NCBI GenBank assembly: GCA_013420905.1
Contig: JAAXNY010000010.1
Location: 1,054,001 to 1,118,000 of the forward strand
From: Collybia mongolica
Lineage: Eukaryota > Basidiomycota > Agaricomycetes > Agaricales > Clitocybaceae
DNA length: 64,000 bases
Direction: 5' to 3'
Made by a program: the position numbers and the translations under genes. The notes beneath the pieces were generated by a model, which ran no database searches, was not told the origin of the DNA, and saw only the letters and a program-made list of their open reading frames with translations. Shown piece by piece: positions 11,038-22,400 of this stretch (the first letter of the stretch is position 1; every line of letters begins with the position of its first letter).

Positions 11038-14000
11038 TTAGGCTTTGTGCAACAGAGAACCAGGTTCAAAGACGTCGCCAGAATGTGCAAGTTGGGCCCC
11101 TGTGAATGGAGGAGACACTGCAACAAGTGGCTGTGCTGGGCGCTTTCGTGTTCCAGAACGAGAAAGGGCTGCTCCTGTACCGCCAGCACCGTTACCGTTG
11201 GGTACCTTTGGGTTGAAAAGTACCTGTCGCTCTTGCTGCAGAACATAAGACTAATATATGCATCGACATGAGTTAATGAGAACATAATTCGTTGAAGGAC
11301 GCACCCTTGCTAGTAGAATATTTTCCATCCAAGCCTTGCCTTCTTTCTCAGAGCAAGAGAACATATGCAAGTAGTCCGCTGTGTTTTCAAAGAAAGAGAG
11401 GTTGTCTGTCGATTTTACCGCAAAAGCAAATGGGCGAGGACTTTTTTGCAGTCGAGTGATGTAGTATGCATCAAAGTTGGAAAGCGAACAGATCAAAGTT
11501 TCGTCCCTTCCCTGTGGTCCTGTCAACGACGAATCGGTGGATGATGTGTACTATGATCAGACTTACATTATCGCGTTTCGAGAGCCACAAGCCATGTTCT
11601 CGGAGTTGCAGCCATCGTTTATTCCACTTGCCGCGTTTGACTTCCCATTCGACGTATCCTGAGTAGGTGGGTGAAGCCGTGGGTATTGCCTGCACAATGT
11701 GTCAAAATTGATAATAAGCATTTCTTCAGGTTTACTCACCGAACGACTCAGTACTGATGCCAACGGTGTCAACTTTACGATGAATGTATTCAGCATCTTG
11801 TCCTTGTTCCAGGACGCTTGAACATCCACTAAAAGCTCAAAGCTCCGGATGGGTCGCTCTATGAACATGATGGTGAGACACGCCGTAAAATTCAAGAAAG
11901 GACTAACCCATGCCAAAGTCTTGGGCAATTTCCCATACCATCCAACCCCCACTCCCGACCCATCCCTTAAGCGCTCCCTGAGCTTCAAGGATGTCGATAA
12001 CATCGCCGGCACTGGTGGAAGGCCCAAGTTCGATCATATTGAATCGCTGCATGTCACCGACGAAGATACGCTGGTGGGTGACCAACCCCCTGTTCGCCTG
12101 TAGGCTATTCACCATGGCCTCAGAGAGAGGGTGAGGAGGGACAGGAGGTCGCTGCAGACTAGGTCGCGGAGGTCTCTCAAGTTCAATGGACATTTGCGCA
12201 ACTTTAGAGTCTGGGTTAACCTTCGTTAATTTCCGCCCTTCCTCTCCAGAGCGCATCAAGTCCGGCGAAGTTGGAGACGGGAACGAACGAGGGGTAGCTC
12301 CATGGGAGCCTATAGAACCATCCTTCGGACGTGCTCGAGTTGCGCTCCTGTTGAGTTGTTGTGCTGCATCTACCGGCATAGGTACACGGTGGTCCTCGAC
12401 TTTCCACCCCTCCGGTCTATGAAAAGATCGAGAGGGCCGAAGGCTTCGGATCGGTTCTGAAGGAGAGCCCTGAGATGGAGAAAAGAAATGGTGTAATATT
12501 GAGCCTGGGTCCCTCAAACCTCGCCCTGCGCTACTGGGCCTCTCAACGCCATCCTTCGATTTTCTGGATGTTGAAGCTGAGCGGCGGGACATGGGCACCT
12601 CAGGCTTGCCCATAGCCTCCAGTCTTCGGGAGAGATCCTCAGGGGCGAACGGTTTCATTTCAGAGGCAGGCAGTGTGCGCGTGCGAGGACGAGTGACAGA
12701 TCGGGACGCATGTAGCGCTGCTTCTTGAGAACTTGTCATTTGCGGTGACATTGGTTCGCTTGTGCCTGGTCGGAGGGTAGTTTTACGGGCCCAAGTGGAT
12801 GACTGCTCCGCTCGCAAGGCCCGTTCCTTCCTGCGCTGGTCCCTCTCCTCCCGTACCTGTCTACGTATCGTGCGCTGAGCCCTCAGTGCCGTGGGTATTC
12901 GTTGAGCAAGGGGAACATCATCGTCGGATACTGACGAACCCCCAGAAGCAACGGGCACTGAACCCGCGACAGGTTCACCGTAATCATCGGCAGACTCATC
13001 CTCCGTATCATCAGAAGTGTCTGAATCTGAAAAGGTTGAGAATGTTGATTGATTGGCGCGTCGTTTGTCATCATCGCCGTCATCATCTCTACCGCCATAT
13101 CCTCGTTGCTCATTGCTACCGAAGTCGCCGCTACCATTTATTCTTCCTGAATTGCTGCCTTGGCCTTGTTTAAAGCCAGCGCTAACGGTACTGTGGCTTG
13201 AACGACGTTCATTCCAACCACCGGCGTCGACAGGCTCATCATCATCGGTTTGCATGTTTAGCGTGAGACTTGGCTTATTTCCGGCCTTGGGCTCCACAGA
13301 GGGACGGATAGTGCCAGCGGATGTTCCCGGTTCATGTGTTAGCTCAGATTCCCCAAGAAAATTGACGTCAGAGAAGAGTGCTTCGTGTGCTTCATTGTCA
13401 TAGCTGAAGGAATCGTATAGTGCATCATCAGAGTAACGGGACGCCGGAAATGTTAAAAAGTCGTCAGGGGGAGAGCTAAGAATGTCGCTGTCACTTTCAG
13501 TTGACGACATATTAGTACCGTTGTAGTTTGCCCATGGATGGGCATCAAAAGACCCTCCTGATGAGTTTGATGTCAAAGATGTTGACCGCGTCAACGACGA
13601 TGTTCCTGATGAAACTGTTCTGGATAGCGGCGGAGAAAAGCCACCAAGGAAGGTTTCTATGCCGTTTTCGGGGTTCTGAAATAGGTCAAGATGACTAGAG
13701 TCCAAGGCATCAAAAATGCCATCGTAAGCTGAGGTTTCCGCGAAGGGCGACGTATCCGTATCATCGTGATCTTCGTCTGATAAATCCAGAAAGTTAAGGT
13801 CAAGATCTGCAACGAAATCAGCAGTGCCAGCCTGAGTATGAAGCGTTATTGCTGATGATGGTGGAGGGCTCTGCGTAATCGATGATTCCCCAGACGACGT
13901 CCCATTGTCGATGTTATCCCACGGCTCGAAAGGAAGTCCTGCGCCTACTCGGCCTTTACGAACCTTATACGAAAAACACTAAGTATCGACACATTCGCTT

Positions 14001-15059
14001 GACAGCAGAAAATTAAATACCTTCTTGGCGAGGACAACATTCATACTCGCGAGAGTATGAAGTGACGGTAAAGAAGGACGGGGGGCAAAAGCGGGTTTCT
14101 GGTAGGCAGGTCGCGCGCGTCCTGACAATGCACGTGAGACGCCCACGGGCATTGCGGTCGAGGGAATAGGTGATTTCAATGTGACAATTTTGATCTCCGG
14201 AGTGCTAGGTGTCAATGGTGAGCGGGGTTTGGTTGGTGACGGCTCAAGAGGTGCAGTGGGCATATTATCGACTGTCGTCGCGAGGCGCGAGGCAGCTGGT
14301 GCTGCGGAAAGGTTGGCGAACGGGTCATCGTCAAGAAGGAAATCTGGAGGCGGGGATGCTCTCGGCGAAGTGTTAAGTTGGACAGATTGTGAGGAGTCGG
14401 GTCGGATTGCTGGGTGATCATCGGGTGTCTGTGCCACTGACGAAAATGAGCGCATCTTAGTGGTGTGTGGATTTACGAAGTAACTCGAGCCAGAGTCGAT
14501 GGAAGTAGGGGATGGTGGTGCATTAAGGAACGAAGGTGTGAAAATAGACTGCAGCGAGCGACGTTTCTTTACCATTTTGACTTTCTGCCGGCGGGAGTGG
14601 CTAGGAACAAATTTTGTTGACTCGGTGTATATGGGGAGCTGGTTCACCAGATTTATGTAAAGGTCCGCTGTCGGAATGTTGTTGGACTTTCCTGGGAAAC
14701 GAGTCTGTGTGGGGCAAGGAAAGGTATATCAGCCGAACGCGTTCAAGCAGGCTAGGGTCAAACACGCGACATGTCAGGTCGCGCAGACTTCAGCCCTCAT
14801 GTGACAGCCATCCTGCAATCACCAAAAATACAAAATATCAAGACTCACTCACCAGTAAAAGGGCCGGGGCCTCGCCAAATTGACCTGCTTCAGCGGGCAG
14901 TCGCCACTTACTCGGCGGATCTCGAACCAGGATATGGGTCGACAGAACTTGATTCTCCTGGAATTGCACGTCGGATGGGTATACAGAGAACGTGGGGGTG
15001 TCGAGGACAATGGTGGGAGACGCAAATTCATCCACCAACCAGGGTTGGTTGTGTGCCAT
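11038..15059 (-). CDS. RA-PH domain adaptor, Ras-effector-like (RIAM/lamellipodin architecture)
   Basis: A long protein of roughly 1,200 residues. The N-terminal two thirds are Ser/Pro-rich and probably disordered, with one acidic stretch (SDEDHDDTDTSPF) and a charged segment EERDQRRKERALRAEQ. Near the C-terminus lies a Ras-association-like domain (HQRIFVGDMQRFNMIEL, VIDILEAQGALKGW, WMVWEIAQDFGM; about 11903-12110), an inter-domain RPIRSFELLVDV segment, and a PH domain (SGYVEWEVKRGKWNKRWLQL, ICSLSNFDAYYITR, FAFAVKS, FSCSEKEGKAWMENIL; about 11290-11695), then a basic tail. The RA-PH order matches animal MRL proteins and fungal counterparts thought to act in cell polarity. I infer that it links a Ras-type GTPase to the membrane. 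The start at 15059 rests on two short 5' exons that join in phase; an ATG at 14575 is the fallback. Confidence 0.8.
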
Positions 15060-15274
15060 ATGGGAAAAACAAAGTAAGTTCGTCCGATTGGTTTGATCGA
15101 GGGTGCCTTCTTCAGGCGATAAGATTTGGAATTCGGTTGTGTGGTTACCACCCTAAACCCGCCCGTAAAGCGGCGCGAGGAAAGTTGCAAATGAGGGAAA
15201 TACGAGCTGGGGAGGTGGATGTTGAATGTGGATGCTTGGGAGTTGAAGTACAAATAATAATAAAAAGTTGCTTA

Positions 15275-15653
15275 TTACGTGCCACTAGCGCCAGCCCTTG
15301 ATGGTTCTAAATAATGGCTTGGCAACAACGTCAAGTACAAATTCTTCCAAAACTCCTCACGAGTAGCAGCTGTACGCTCATTATCAAATCAACCCAACAG
15401 CCGCCCAACGTCGATAACATAGCCTACGCCAACCAACATCCCCCAAGTTTCAAACCTCGAACGAAGGACTGAGACGTGTTTATCGACGTAAAAATCATCA
15501 TCTACACCAAGGCGCTACGATCGGCCATTACTCGCCTCAATTTACAACTGGAAGCGGAACGCCCCCGAACGAGCCGGCGAATTGAAGCTTGACATCAATT
15601 CTGTCGTCAACGCCAGGTGAAATGCCACGTTATGTTGAAGGCACCCCGCCCAT
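15275..15653 (-). CDS. Possible small multi-exon gene, unrecognised
   Basis: Minus-strand pieces look coding: an ATG-led piece that after a 47-nt intron reads MGGIDVKLQFAGSFGG, a hydrophobic piece WGMLVGVGYVIDVGRLL, and a terminal piece EEFWKNLYLTLLPSHYLEP ending at a stop at 15275-15277. The last two would form a small membrane protein. I could not find splice sites of normal length that join all pieces in phase (the last junction would need a 24-nt intron), so this may be a degraded gene, a mis-read or chance. It sits between the RA-PH gene and the DCAF4-like gene. I do not recognise the family. Confidence 0.25.
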
Positions 15654-15998
15654 GGAGACTCGGACTCTGTTCTATAAATTGGTCCGTGATATTTCTGTGA
15701 CTCGTGTAAATACGCGGCATTCGCCGCCACTGTTTCCTTCAAGTCGGCTGGATGATAAAGGCGGGGACACCAATAAAACCGCCTTTGAAGCTTGGCATAG
15801 GATCTAATTTCATCGAATTGTTCCTTTTTACACTCTCCATTTTTCCGGGTTCAAGGATTCGCCTGATGAAGGCTCGGATATTCCGATTCTCAATCCGGAC
15901 GACATGTCCCGTGACCCAATTATTAGGGAATACTGAACAACCAAACAGCCCCAACATTGGAAATGCAAAAAGTTCAAAGCTTCCGAAGGGTCATTACT
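15654..15998. promoter_or_regulatory. Upstream region of the DCAF4-like gene
   Basis: A short stretch ahead of the WD40 gene. Open frames here overlap on both strands and carry no family signal. An in-frame ATG at 15963 could extend the WD40 protein by 12 residues. Confidence 0.4.
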
Positions 15999-17780
15999 AT
16001 GCCAGCTGAGTTGCCAGGTTTCTACTGGGATGAAGCAAGAAATCGTTATTTTCCACTGTCGTCGAAACCCAAAGCTCTGACGTTAGCTAATCCTCCACCC
16101 AATTTAACCCCTGTTAAATCTCAGGAAGGCAACACCAGACCGACGAGATACCCCAGACCTAAAAAGAGAAACGATCTATGGAATATCACCGAATTTGCAC
16201 GCACATCAGGCTATCCTCGTAGAGGGTACCAAACGTCGCAGTCAGACTGTTTTGACTCTGCTGCACCAATGCCAAACTGAAAATCATCCATCTCAGTGAA
16301 ATATTATCCTCACACTATGCGAATACATCGTTTGCTGCTCACGTACGGATTCCAACCTTTGGGCGAATACAGGTATTCTGCGTAAGCGGCCCTTTATGCA
16401 ACTATTATAGCGCTTCCACTGTTCTCACCGCTCTGCACTAGTCGACGATTCTAAATGGACAAATGCGCTCATTCATTGGAGACAGTCGTGGTTGGCTCTA
16501 CAGTTCCTCCTTCCCTCAGACAGTGGCTCCTTCCGACGCTTCAATGTGGGGTGTTGATATTAATCTTCAGCCCGAATCAGAAGTTTGTTGGGTCTACCGT
16601 CCTCAAATTAACCCTTGCTGAGACCGCGTAGATATCGTCTATATGTATTTCTGGTTCTCGATGTGTGTAAGCCGAGCATAGTGTCTCTGACCTGACGAGC
16701 TCTCTTACGTCCTTTGCAGCGCTACCTGTTTTGGGCCATCTGCCAAAATATCTATTCAAGATCTGAACGTCACTGGGTATGGCATAACCTGCCCACTGTG
16801 CACTCTTCGCCCTGATTATACCCGTCCAGCCGGACGTCCCTCCTTAGTTTAAGCGGCGTTCATGACATTTGGACAGCTCATCTTCAGAATGATGATCTAG
16901 TCCTCGGTAAGGTCATGAACCTGGTCAAACGCACATTCCTAAGCTCCCCTCCTCCCCCAAGGTGCCAACAAAAAAGCTATATTTATGTCGGACATCGATA
17001 ATGCACACTCAGTTCAAAATCTCGATACCCATAGCGACGTTTTCACAGTCTTTCAGAAGGATGTTGGCGCATTTTCTCCTCGTACATGATGTCATCTAAA
17101 ATATAGTTCATTTCAGCATCTAATCTATGCCGGAACTCGCAATGGTTCAATTATTCGCTTCGATAAACGCATGGGGAAGTCGCAGGGCCAAAATCTGTTT
17201 GGTGGCAGATTTACGGACCGACAAAGAACGAGTGTTTTGCACCTACAAGCCACGCAGGACTCACAGCTGCTCGTGAGCCATCTGAATGGTGATGTGAGTC
17301 ACCACTTACATTTTCAATTCGCGATATCGAATAAAAAACGGCCAGCTCCAAGCATTTGACCTCCGTTTCCCACAACAGTCACGTCCGATAACTAAATACC
17401 TCGGACACGTGAACACACGTACTCAACGTCTGGTACGTTACTCTCATAAAACAACTAGACCATCATTTCATCCTCCGTAGGGAATAGCACTTGAACCAAG
17501 CCAAGAATTCCTCTTTGCAGCTGGGGAAGATCACCGCATACGGGGCTGGTCCGTAAAGACCGGCGTTCCGCTCCTCCCACCAATACCTGTGGATCTGATC
17601 TCAAGCCGCAATGACGGCGTGCGGGATGGGCATTCTGAGGACCGTGATAACCCTTTTCTCGCCACATTTGCTCGTCCGGTTGAGACGATGCAGGCTGTTG
17701 AAGAGCGAGGACTCGTGCACCTTTGGGCTGCTTGTGATGAGACCTTATACCAGTTTCGGTTGGGCCAACGACGAATATAA
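15999..17780 (+). CDS. DCAF4-like WD40 repeat protein
   Basis: The N-terminus MPAELPGFYWDEARNRYFPL matches the start of DCAF4 (DDB1- and CUL4-associated factor 4), where a conserved GFYYD..KNRYF block precedes the propeller. Later exons give WD40-type blades: DDLVLGADKKAIFMSDID, HLIYAGTRNGSIIRFDKRMG, QLLVSHLNGD with LQAFDLRFPQ, and FLFAAGEDHRIRGWSVKTG; the C-terminus is LHLWAACDETLYQF-like, ending at 17780. Members are candidate substrate receptors of CUL4-DDB1 ubiquitin ligases; the substrate is unknown. The FDLR-type segment (blade with DLRFP) is the sort of WDXR-like motif that contacts DDB1. Several introns of about 40-60 nt interrupt the gene. Exon ends between 16200 and 16900 are the least sure. 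ATG 15999 is used because it begins the conserved block. Confidence 0.8.
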
Positions 17781-18036
17781 TTTTTTTTTTCGCGACAAAC
17801 TATAGAACACTATAACCAGCCACGTGTCCGCGACCTTCGTGATAGTTGAAAGTGATTAACTACAAATATTACGCAAGTGTGGTTATACAATTCACAATGC
17901 TGAAATTTCAATATTTATTATGATATCAATGATGCCGCTACCGCCACTTTGAAGAACTGCACGATCACTCAGAAAATCTCACCATCAATATCGATTACAG
18001 ACTCTGGAACTTGAACGTGAATCTCGTACTACTAAC

Positions 18037-18656
18037 ATGAAGTATATAACAAATGACGTATGGAATCGCTATATTGCCTTCTCTAACTACATTTAATTGA
18101 TGCTCGAGTTGTAGGAACTCGCAGATATCATGAGGAGTAATAAGATCTCCAAAAAAGACTATCTGGTGGTCGACGTTCGGGACGAGGATTACGCAGGAGG
18201 AAACATCAAGGGCAGTCTCAACCAACCATCTGGGGAGTTCTTGGTAAACGTCGATAGCCTAGTCGAGCAGACTAAGCATGTACCGTTAGTGATATTCCAT
18301 TGTGCATTGTCGCAAATTCGGTATGTTTGGTTTCTTCTATTTTCTGTCCAAAGACTTAAGCAGAGGAAAGAGGACCTAAAGCTGCTCGAGTGCGTCCAAA
18401 TCTCTGTTACTCTTCTTGCTTTACTCATCTAAGCGTTATCAAGATCTATGAGGAGACTCGGAAAAACCTCAAAGAGTCTGGGGTTCATCAAGAAGTAGTT
18501 GTACTACGGGATGGTTTTATACAGTTTCAAACCAAATTCAAGGCGCGCATTAATGATGATTCTTGTATTGTTTTTGGTGACCCAATCATCCCATAGGACG
18601 ATCCGGCTCTTGTGGAGAATTGGGATAAGGATGTATGGGCTTCAGTATGGAGTTGA
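18037..18656 (+). CDS. Small rhodanese-fold phosphatase, CDC25/Acr2/Ych1-like
   Basis: The joined exons give 134 residues, typical for stand-alone rhodanese proteins of the Ych1/Ibp1/Acr2 group. Blocks: YLVVDVRDEDYAGGNIKGS near residue 23, VPLVIFHCALSQIRGPKAAR near 63 and LRDGFIQFQTKFK near 103, ending DKDVWASVWS. The active loop is HCALSQIR: Cys70, five residues, Arg76, as in CX5R phosphatases and arsenate reductases. So it may act as a tyrosine phosphatase or an arsenate reductase; sequence alone cannot decide. The Arg76 codon is split by an intron, and the next exon (18371-18389) is only 19 nt long. The last intron (18543-18596) starts with GC. The first exon supplies MKYITND only, and the intron after it restores the family start ELADIM. 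It is convergent with COX20, 53 bp between stops. Confidence 0.88.
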
Positions 18657-18709
18657 AGTTGTAGGCTTGCGGGCTTCACAATTGTTACCCTTGGCTTTTC
18701 CAGCCCCCA

Positions 18710-19256
18710 TTAGGGCCCAGCTGCCTCCGAAGGGGCTGGAGGGTCCGGTTCTTGCTTCACGACTCGCCGAGGCATGCTCTCGAGGACTTTTGTGACCTTT
18801 TTCCGCTCGTCAATCATCTTTTTTTGACAAAGGTGACTAGAGCCCCCCCTTGCTTTAGTATTCTTCGCCGCGGAGTCGATTTAGGAACGTACAATGAACC
18901 GAGAGATATGATGGTAAATGTGGCCATAGCCCAATTACCCGCAGCGAGAGGTGCTTTGATAGCAGTTAATGGGATCGCAAATAGAGGAAATTGGTGAGCG
19001 TACTTGTGGACATGCCCCTCACAACACCAATTCCCGCCCCACTTGCAATTCCACCAAGCAAGCTATTGCGTGCGCAAGGGATATCTGTCAAATGTTTTAT
19101 ACTCTAGATACCGTTGTGAGAGGACGTTGTCGAAGTAAATGCAGCATATTCCCTTACTTGGATCACATCCTGAAAGAAATTCCCTGTTGCGGGAGGAAGA
19201 CGAGAGGGGGGAGGTGGTATGCTCGATGTTGCAGTGGTTGTTGATGATTCAGACAT
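18710..19256 (-). CDS. COX20: Cytochrome c oxidase assembly protein COX20
   Basis: Four exons join to 128 residues. The family core is IPCARNSLLGGIASGAGIGVV around residue 41, a first membrane segment with the small-residue GIASGAGIG pattern, then a second segment AAGNWAMATFTIISLGSF and a basic matrix-type tail QKKMIDERKKVTKVLE. COX20 (FAM36A) is a mitochondrial inner-membrane chaperone of the Cox2 subunit. The acceptor of the second exon is placed at the AG just before AGTATAAAAC because only this gives an open frame; a nearer AG would shift the frame. The N-terminus is Ser/Thr/Pro-rich without a clear cleavable presequence, as in other members. It shares a very short convergent spacer with the phosphatase gene on the plus strand. 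Confidence 0.88.
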
Positions 19257-19418
19257 GAGCCTTTACACGTGACGCCAAATAAGAAAATTGAAAAACTGGA
19301 ACTTTTCAGGTCCCACTTGGAAATGGCTCAAATGATGGTCAAGATAAAAGCTTGCAAGTGAGAACAATAGTACAAAATGCTACATATACAATGATAAAAA
19401 AGAGTGCAATCAAGTCCA

Positions 19419-22400
19419 TTACGGTGGAGGTCCAGGCACGGGGCGACGTAGAGTGACAGGTGGTTTTGCTACAGGTTCTGCAGGTTTCAAGCGTTTGGCA
19501 AGGGAATCATCAGGCACTTCAGACTCGCGAGGTCTTTTCCCAGCGGCGCCTATTATCGACATACCTCCAGCGGGTGACTCAGCGGGCTTCGTAGGTACTG
19601 CTCTGCCTAGGCCTCCTGCCATCGCACGTTGGATCGCTCGGCCGCGCGCCGTGGGCCCTCCTCGACCTCTACCGGGCCCAGTTGGAGCGAGACCCATGGG
19701 GGTTGTCATAGAAGGTTTTTGTGGAAGGACTGTGTTGACGGTGGAGTTGGGGGTGGCTGATGTTATGGGTGATGTCTCGGGCACTACAGGACTGGCTATC
19801 GTGGAGGGGCCTGCGGGAGCGCTTGTTATAGCGGCAGGCTTCGTAGGAACTGTTGGAGCTGGTGCTTGTGGGATAAGGCCCGCCCCCCGCCACTCTACAA
19901 TTTGTGCCTCGAGATCTTTGACCTTCTTCTGTGCCCTGACCAAGAGTTGATCCTTCAGTTTTGCTTTGGCCATTCCTTCAGTTTTTCCACGTTCCATCGC
20001 TGTCACAACCTCTTCGGCGTGCTTGGCCTTGAGTTTCGCCTCAGCGTCAGCGACAGCAGCATTGATAGCGGATTCTCGATCGGGGTCAACCTTTGAGCCA
20101 GGCTTTTCGCCCTGCTTTGCTTCAGATACCGACTTTTGGGCTGCCTCCATAGCTTCTTTTCGTGCCGCTTCAACTGCGGTTATCAATTCTTGCTGGTGCT
20201 TTGCAGCCAGTCTTGTTTCGACTGAGCGGAGTTCATCAGCATGTTTCTTCAGAAGTTCGGGCTGTTGTGCTGCAATAGTGTTTCCACCGTCCTTCTCACC
20301 CAAGGCCTTCGCAGCATCTGCCGCCGCTGCTTGGCGGTCTTCTTCTGCAGCCTTAGCCTTCATCATGTCTCTCAATCTGGCTTGTAATTTGTCCTATAGG
20401 AGGATGTAGCTAATGTTATTAATGAACGATAATCAGAACTCACGCTGGATCGTTTGAACTCTTTGCCTTCTTCTGTTGCCTTTTGAGTCTCAGCCGCTGC
20501 AGCCTGTAGTGTTTGATCGGTGTTGAGAGGAGGCACTGAATAAGAAACCCAAAGATTTACTCACCTTGAGTCTTGCTATTGCCTCATCACGTGCCTTGAC
20601 AAGTTCAGCCCTTTCAGTGTCCCAAAGCCGTTTGGCATCATCAGAAGCAGGTGTGGTATCGGCAGCGGCGGGAGCTTGAGTTGTCCACACTGACTTTTCC
20701 GTCAACAGTTTGTCTCGTTCGGCTTGCAGTGCGGCCTGATTGGATGGGTCAGTAAAAAGATGAGGAGGCAATCATTTTACCCACAATGGTAGCAGTTTGG
20801 TCGTTGGCATGCTCGGTAGACACTGCGGGAGTCTTCGCTTTCTCTGCGTCGGCCCGAAGGGCGTTATTGGCTTGTTCTAGTGCGGCCACCTTGGCCTCCA
20901 ATGTACGCTTTTCTTCGTTGAATTTTGACCTCTGGTTGTTGAACTCGCCCATTTTGGTCTTGAAGTGGTTGGTGTTCCTTGCGATGTGCTCCTTGTGGTT
21001 TCGGAGGGCCTCTTCTAATGTCGCAATCTAGGCATTATTTAGTCAACATCAGTTGGAATTATCATCGAAAAAAGATGTAGATACAAACTCGTGATGTCTG
21101 AGTCGAGATGACGTCCTGCTTTTCGGTGACCGACTTCTCAACTTCAACTTTCTGTTGCTCAATTTCCATCTTCTGTGATTTGAAAAGCTCTATCTCATCC
21201 CGTAATGACTGAACTTCGGCAGGATCGATTCGATCATACTGTAGAGCTATTAGCATAAAGTCTTGATTAATAATTCAGAGAGCTGACTTTGGTCAATAGC
21301 TGAGAGTTCCGTTCCTGCCAGCGGCGATTCTCTTCTTGTTGACGTTGCAGCTGGCTCTTGCTTGCCTCCAATTCAGCTTGTGCAACCCGGGCTTGCTCCT
21401 TCGCTGGGTCCAGCTCTTGCGATACCTGTTGCAATTTGGCTTCAAGGTCGCGGGCTTTCTTGGCATAGCTCTCGCAGTCTGCTCGAAGGGTTGCATTACT
21501 CTCCCTTAGAATATTGAGTTGGTTGATCCGCTCGAGAAGCTCAGCGTGCTGAGCCGCCGATGCCGCAGTTTCTACTGCTCGTTCGCGTTCCTTCAATTTG
21601 TATTAGAACTTTGTGATTGCGCCATAAAATGCCGAATACCTCTGAGAGTGTAGTTCTGGTTTCATCTAAACTCTGGGATAGATGATCAATCTGGGCCTTC
21701 AGCCGGGCCGTTTCTTGCTTGCTGAGTTCGAGTTGTAGGTCCACTATCTCTTTCTCCTTCCGCAAGTACGTCACGACAGCGCGCAGTTCGGATAGCTTGG
21801 CATCTTCATCACCCGATCCTTCGCTCTCGCCCTCGGCCGCTGACGACGTTGCAGCCACCTTGATCCTGTTGGCCTGCGAGCTTACTGATTCAAGATGTTG
21901 ATGTAGAATGGCGTTTTGCGAAGATAAATCTTGGCATCTATCACTTAGTTAGCGGCCGTCACTATGAGCAGAGAAGAGGAGCAAATTACCGAGCATTCAA
22001 ACTTGCGACTTCTTTGTCAAGAGCCTCTTTCTGTTGTTTCCAACTTCCTTCCGAGGTGGCAAGCTTAACTTGAGCGGTCTCAGCAGCTGTCAGGTTGTCC
22101 CGGACCGCCTTTTGGGTTGTTGCAAGATCACGTTTGAGGGCCTCGATTGCTTTTATTGATTCAGCATGAGCGATGACTTCACTTGAATATTTCTCTTCGG
22201 CGGCCTGTGGGATATTTAAGAAGGACAGTATGCATTGATCAGGTGTGGATATACCCTGGCTCGTTCTTCTTGCTGACGGACTTCACTTTCGCGAGATGCA
22301 CGGTCGCTCTCCGAATGTTTCTCTGAGGTGCTCATGTCCACAATTGTGTCCTCCAATGTTTTCTTGTCACTTGTCCATGCATTACGCTCGTCTTCTAACT

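Noticed and set aside
11029..13403. Plus-strand frames of 80-124 codons opposite the RA-PH gene.
   Set aside because: They mirror the Ser/Pro-rich coding strand and have no domain; the minus strand is explained by a known architecture.
19453..20409. Long plus-strand frames opposite the 3' end of the TPR-like gene.
   Set aside because: Shadows of the Ala/Lys/Glu-rich coding strand, no domain.
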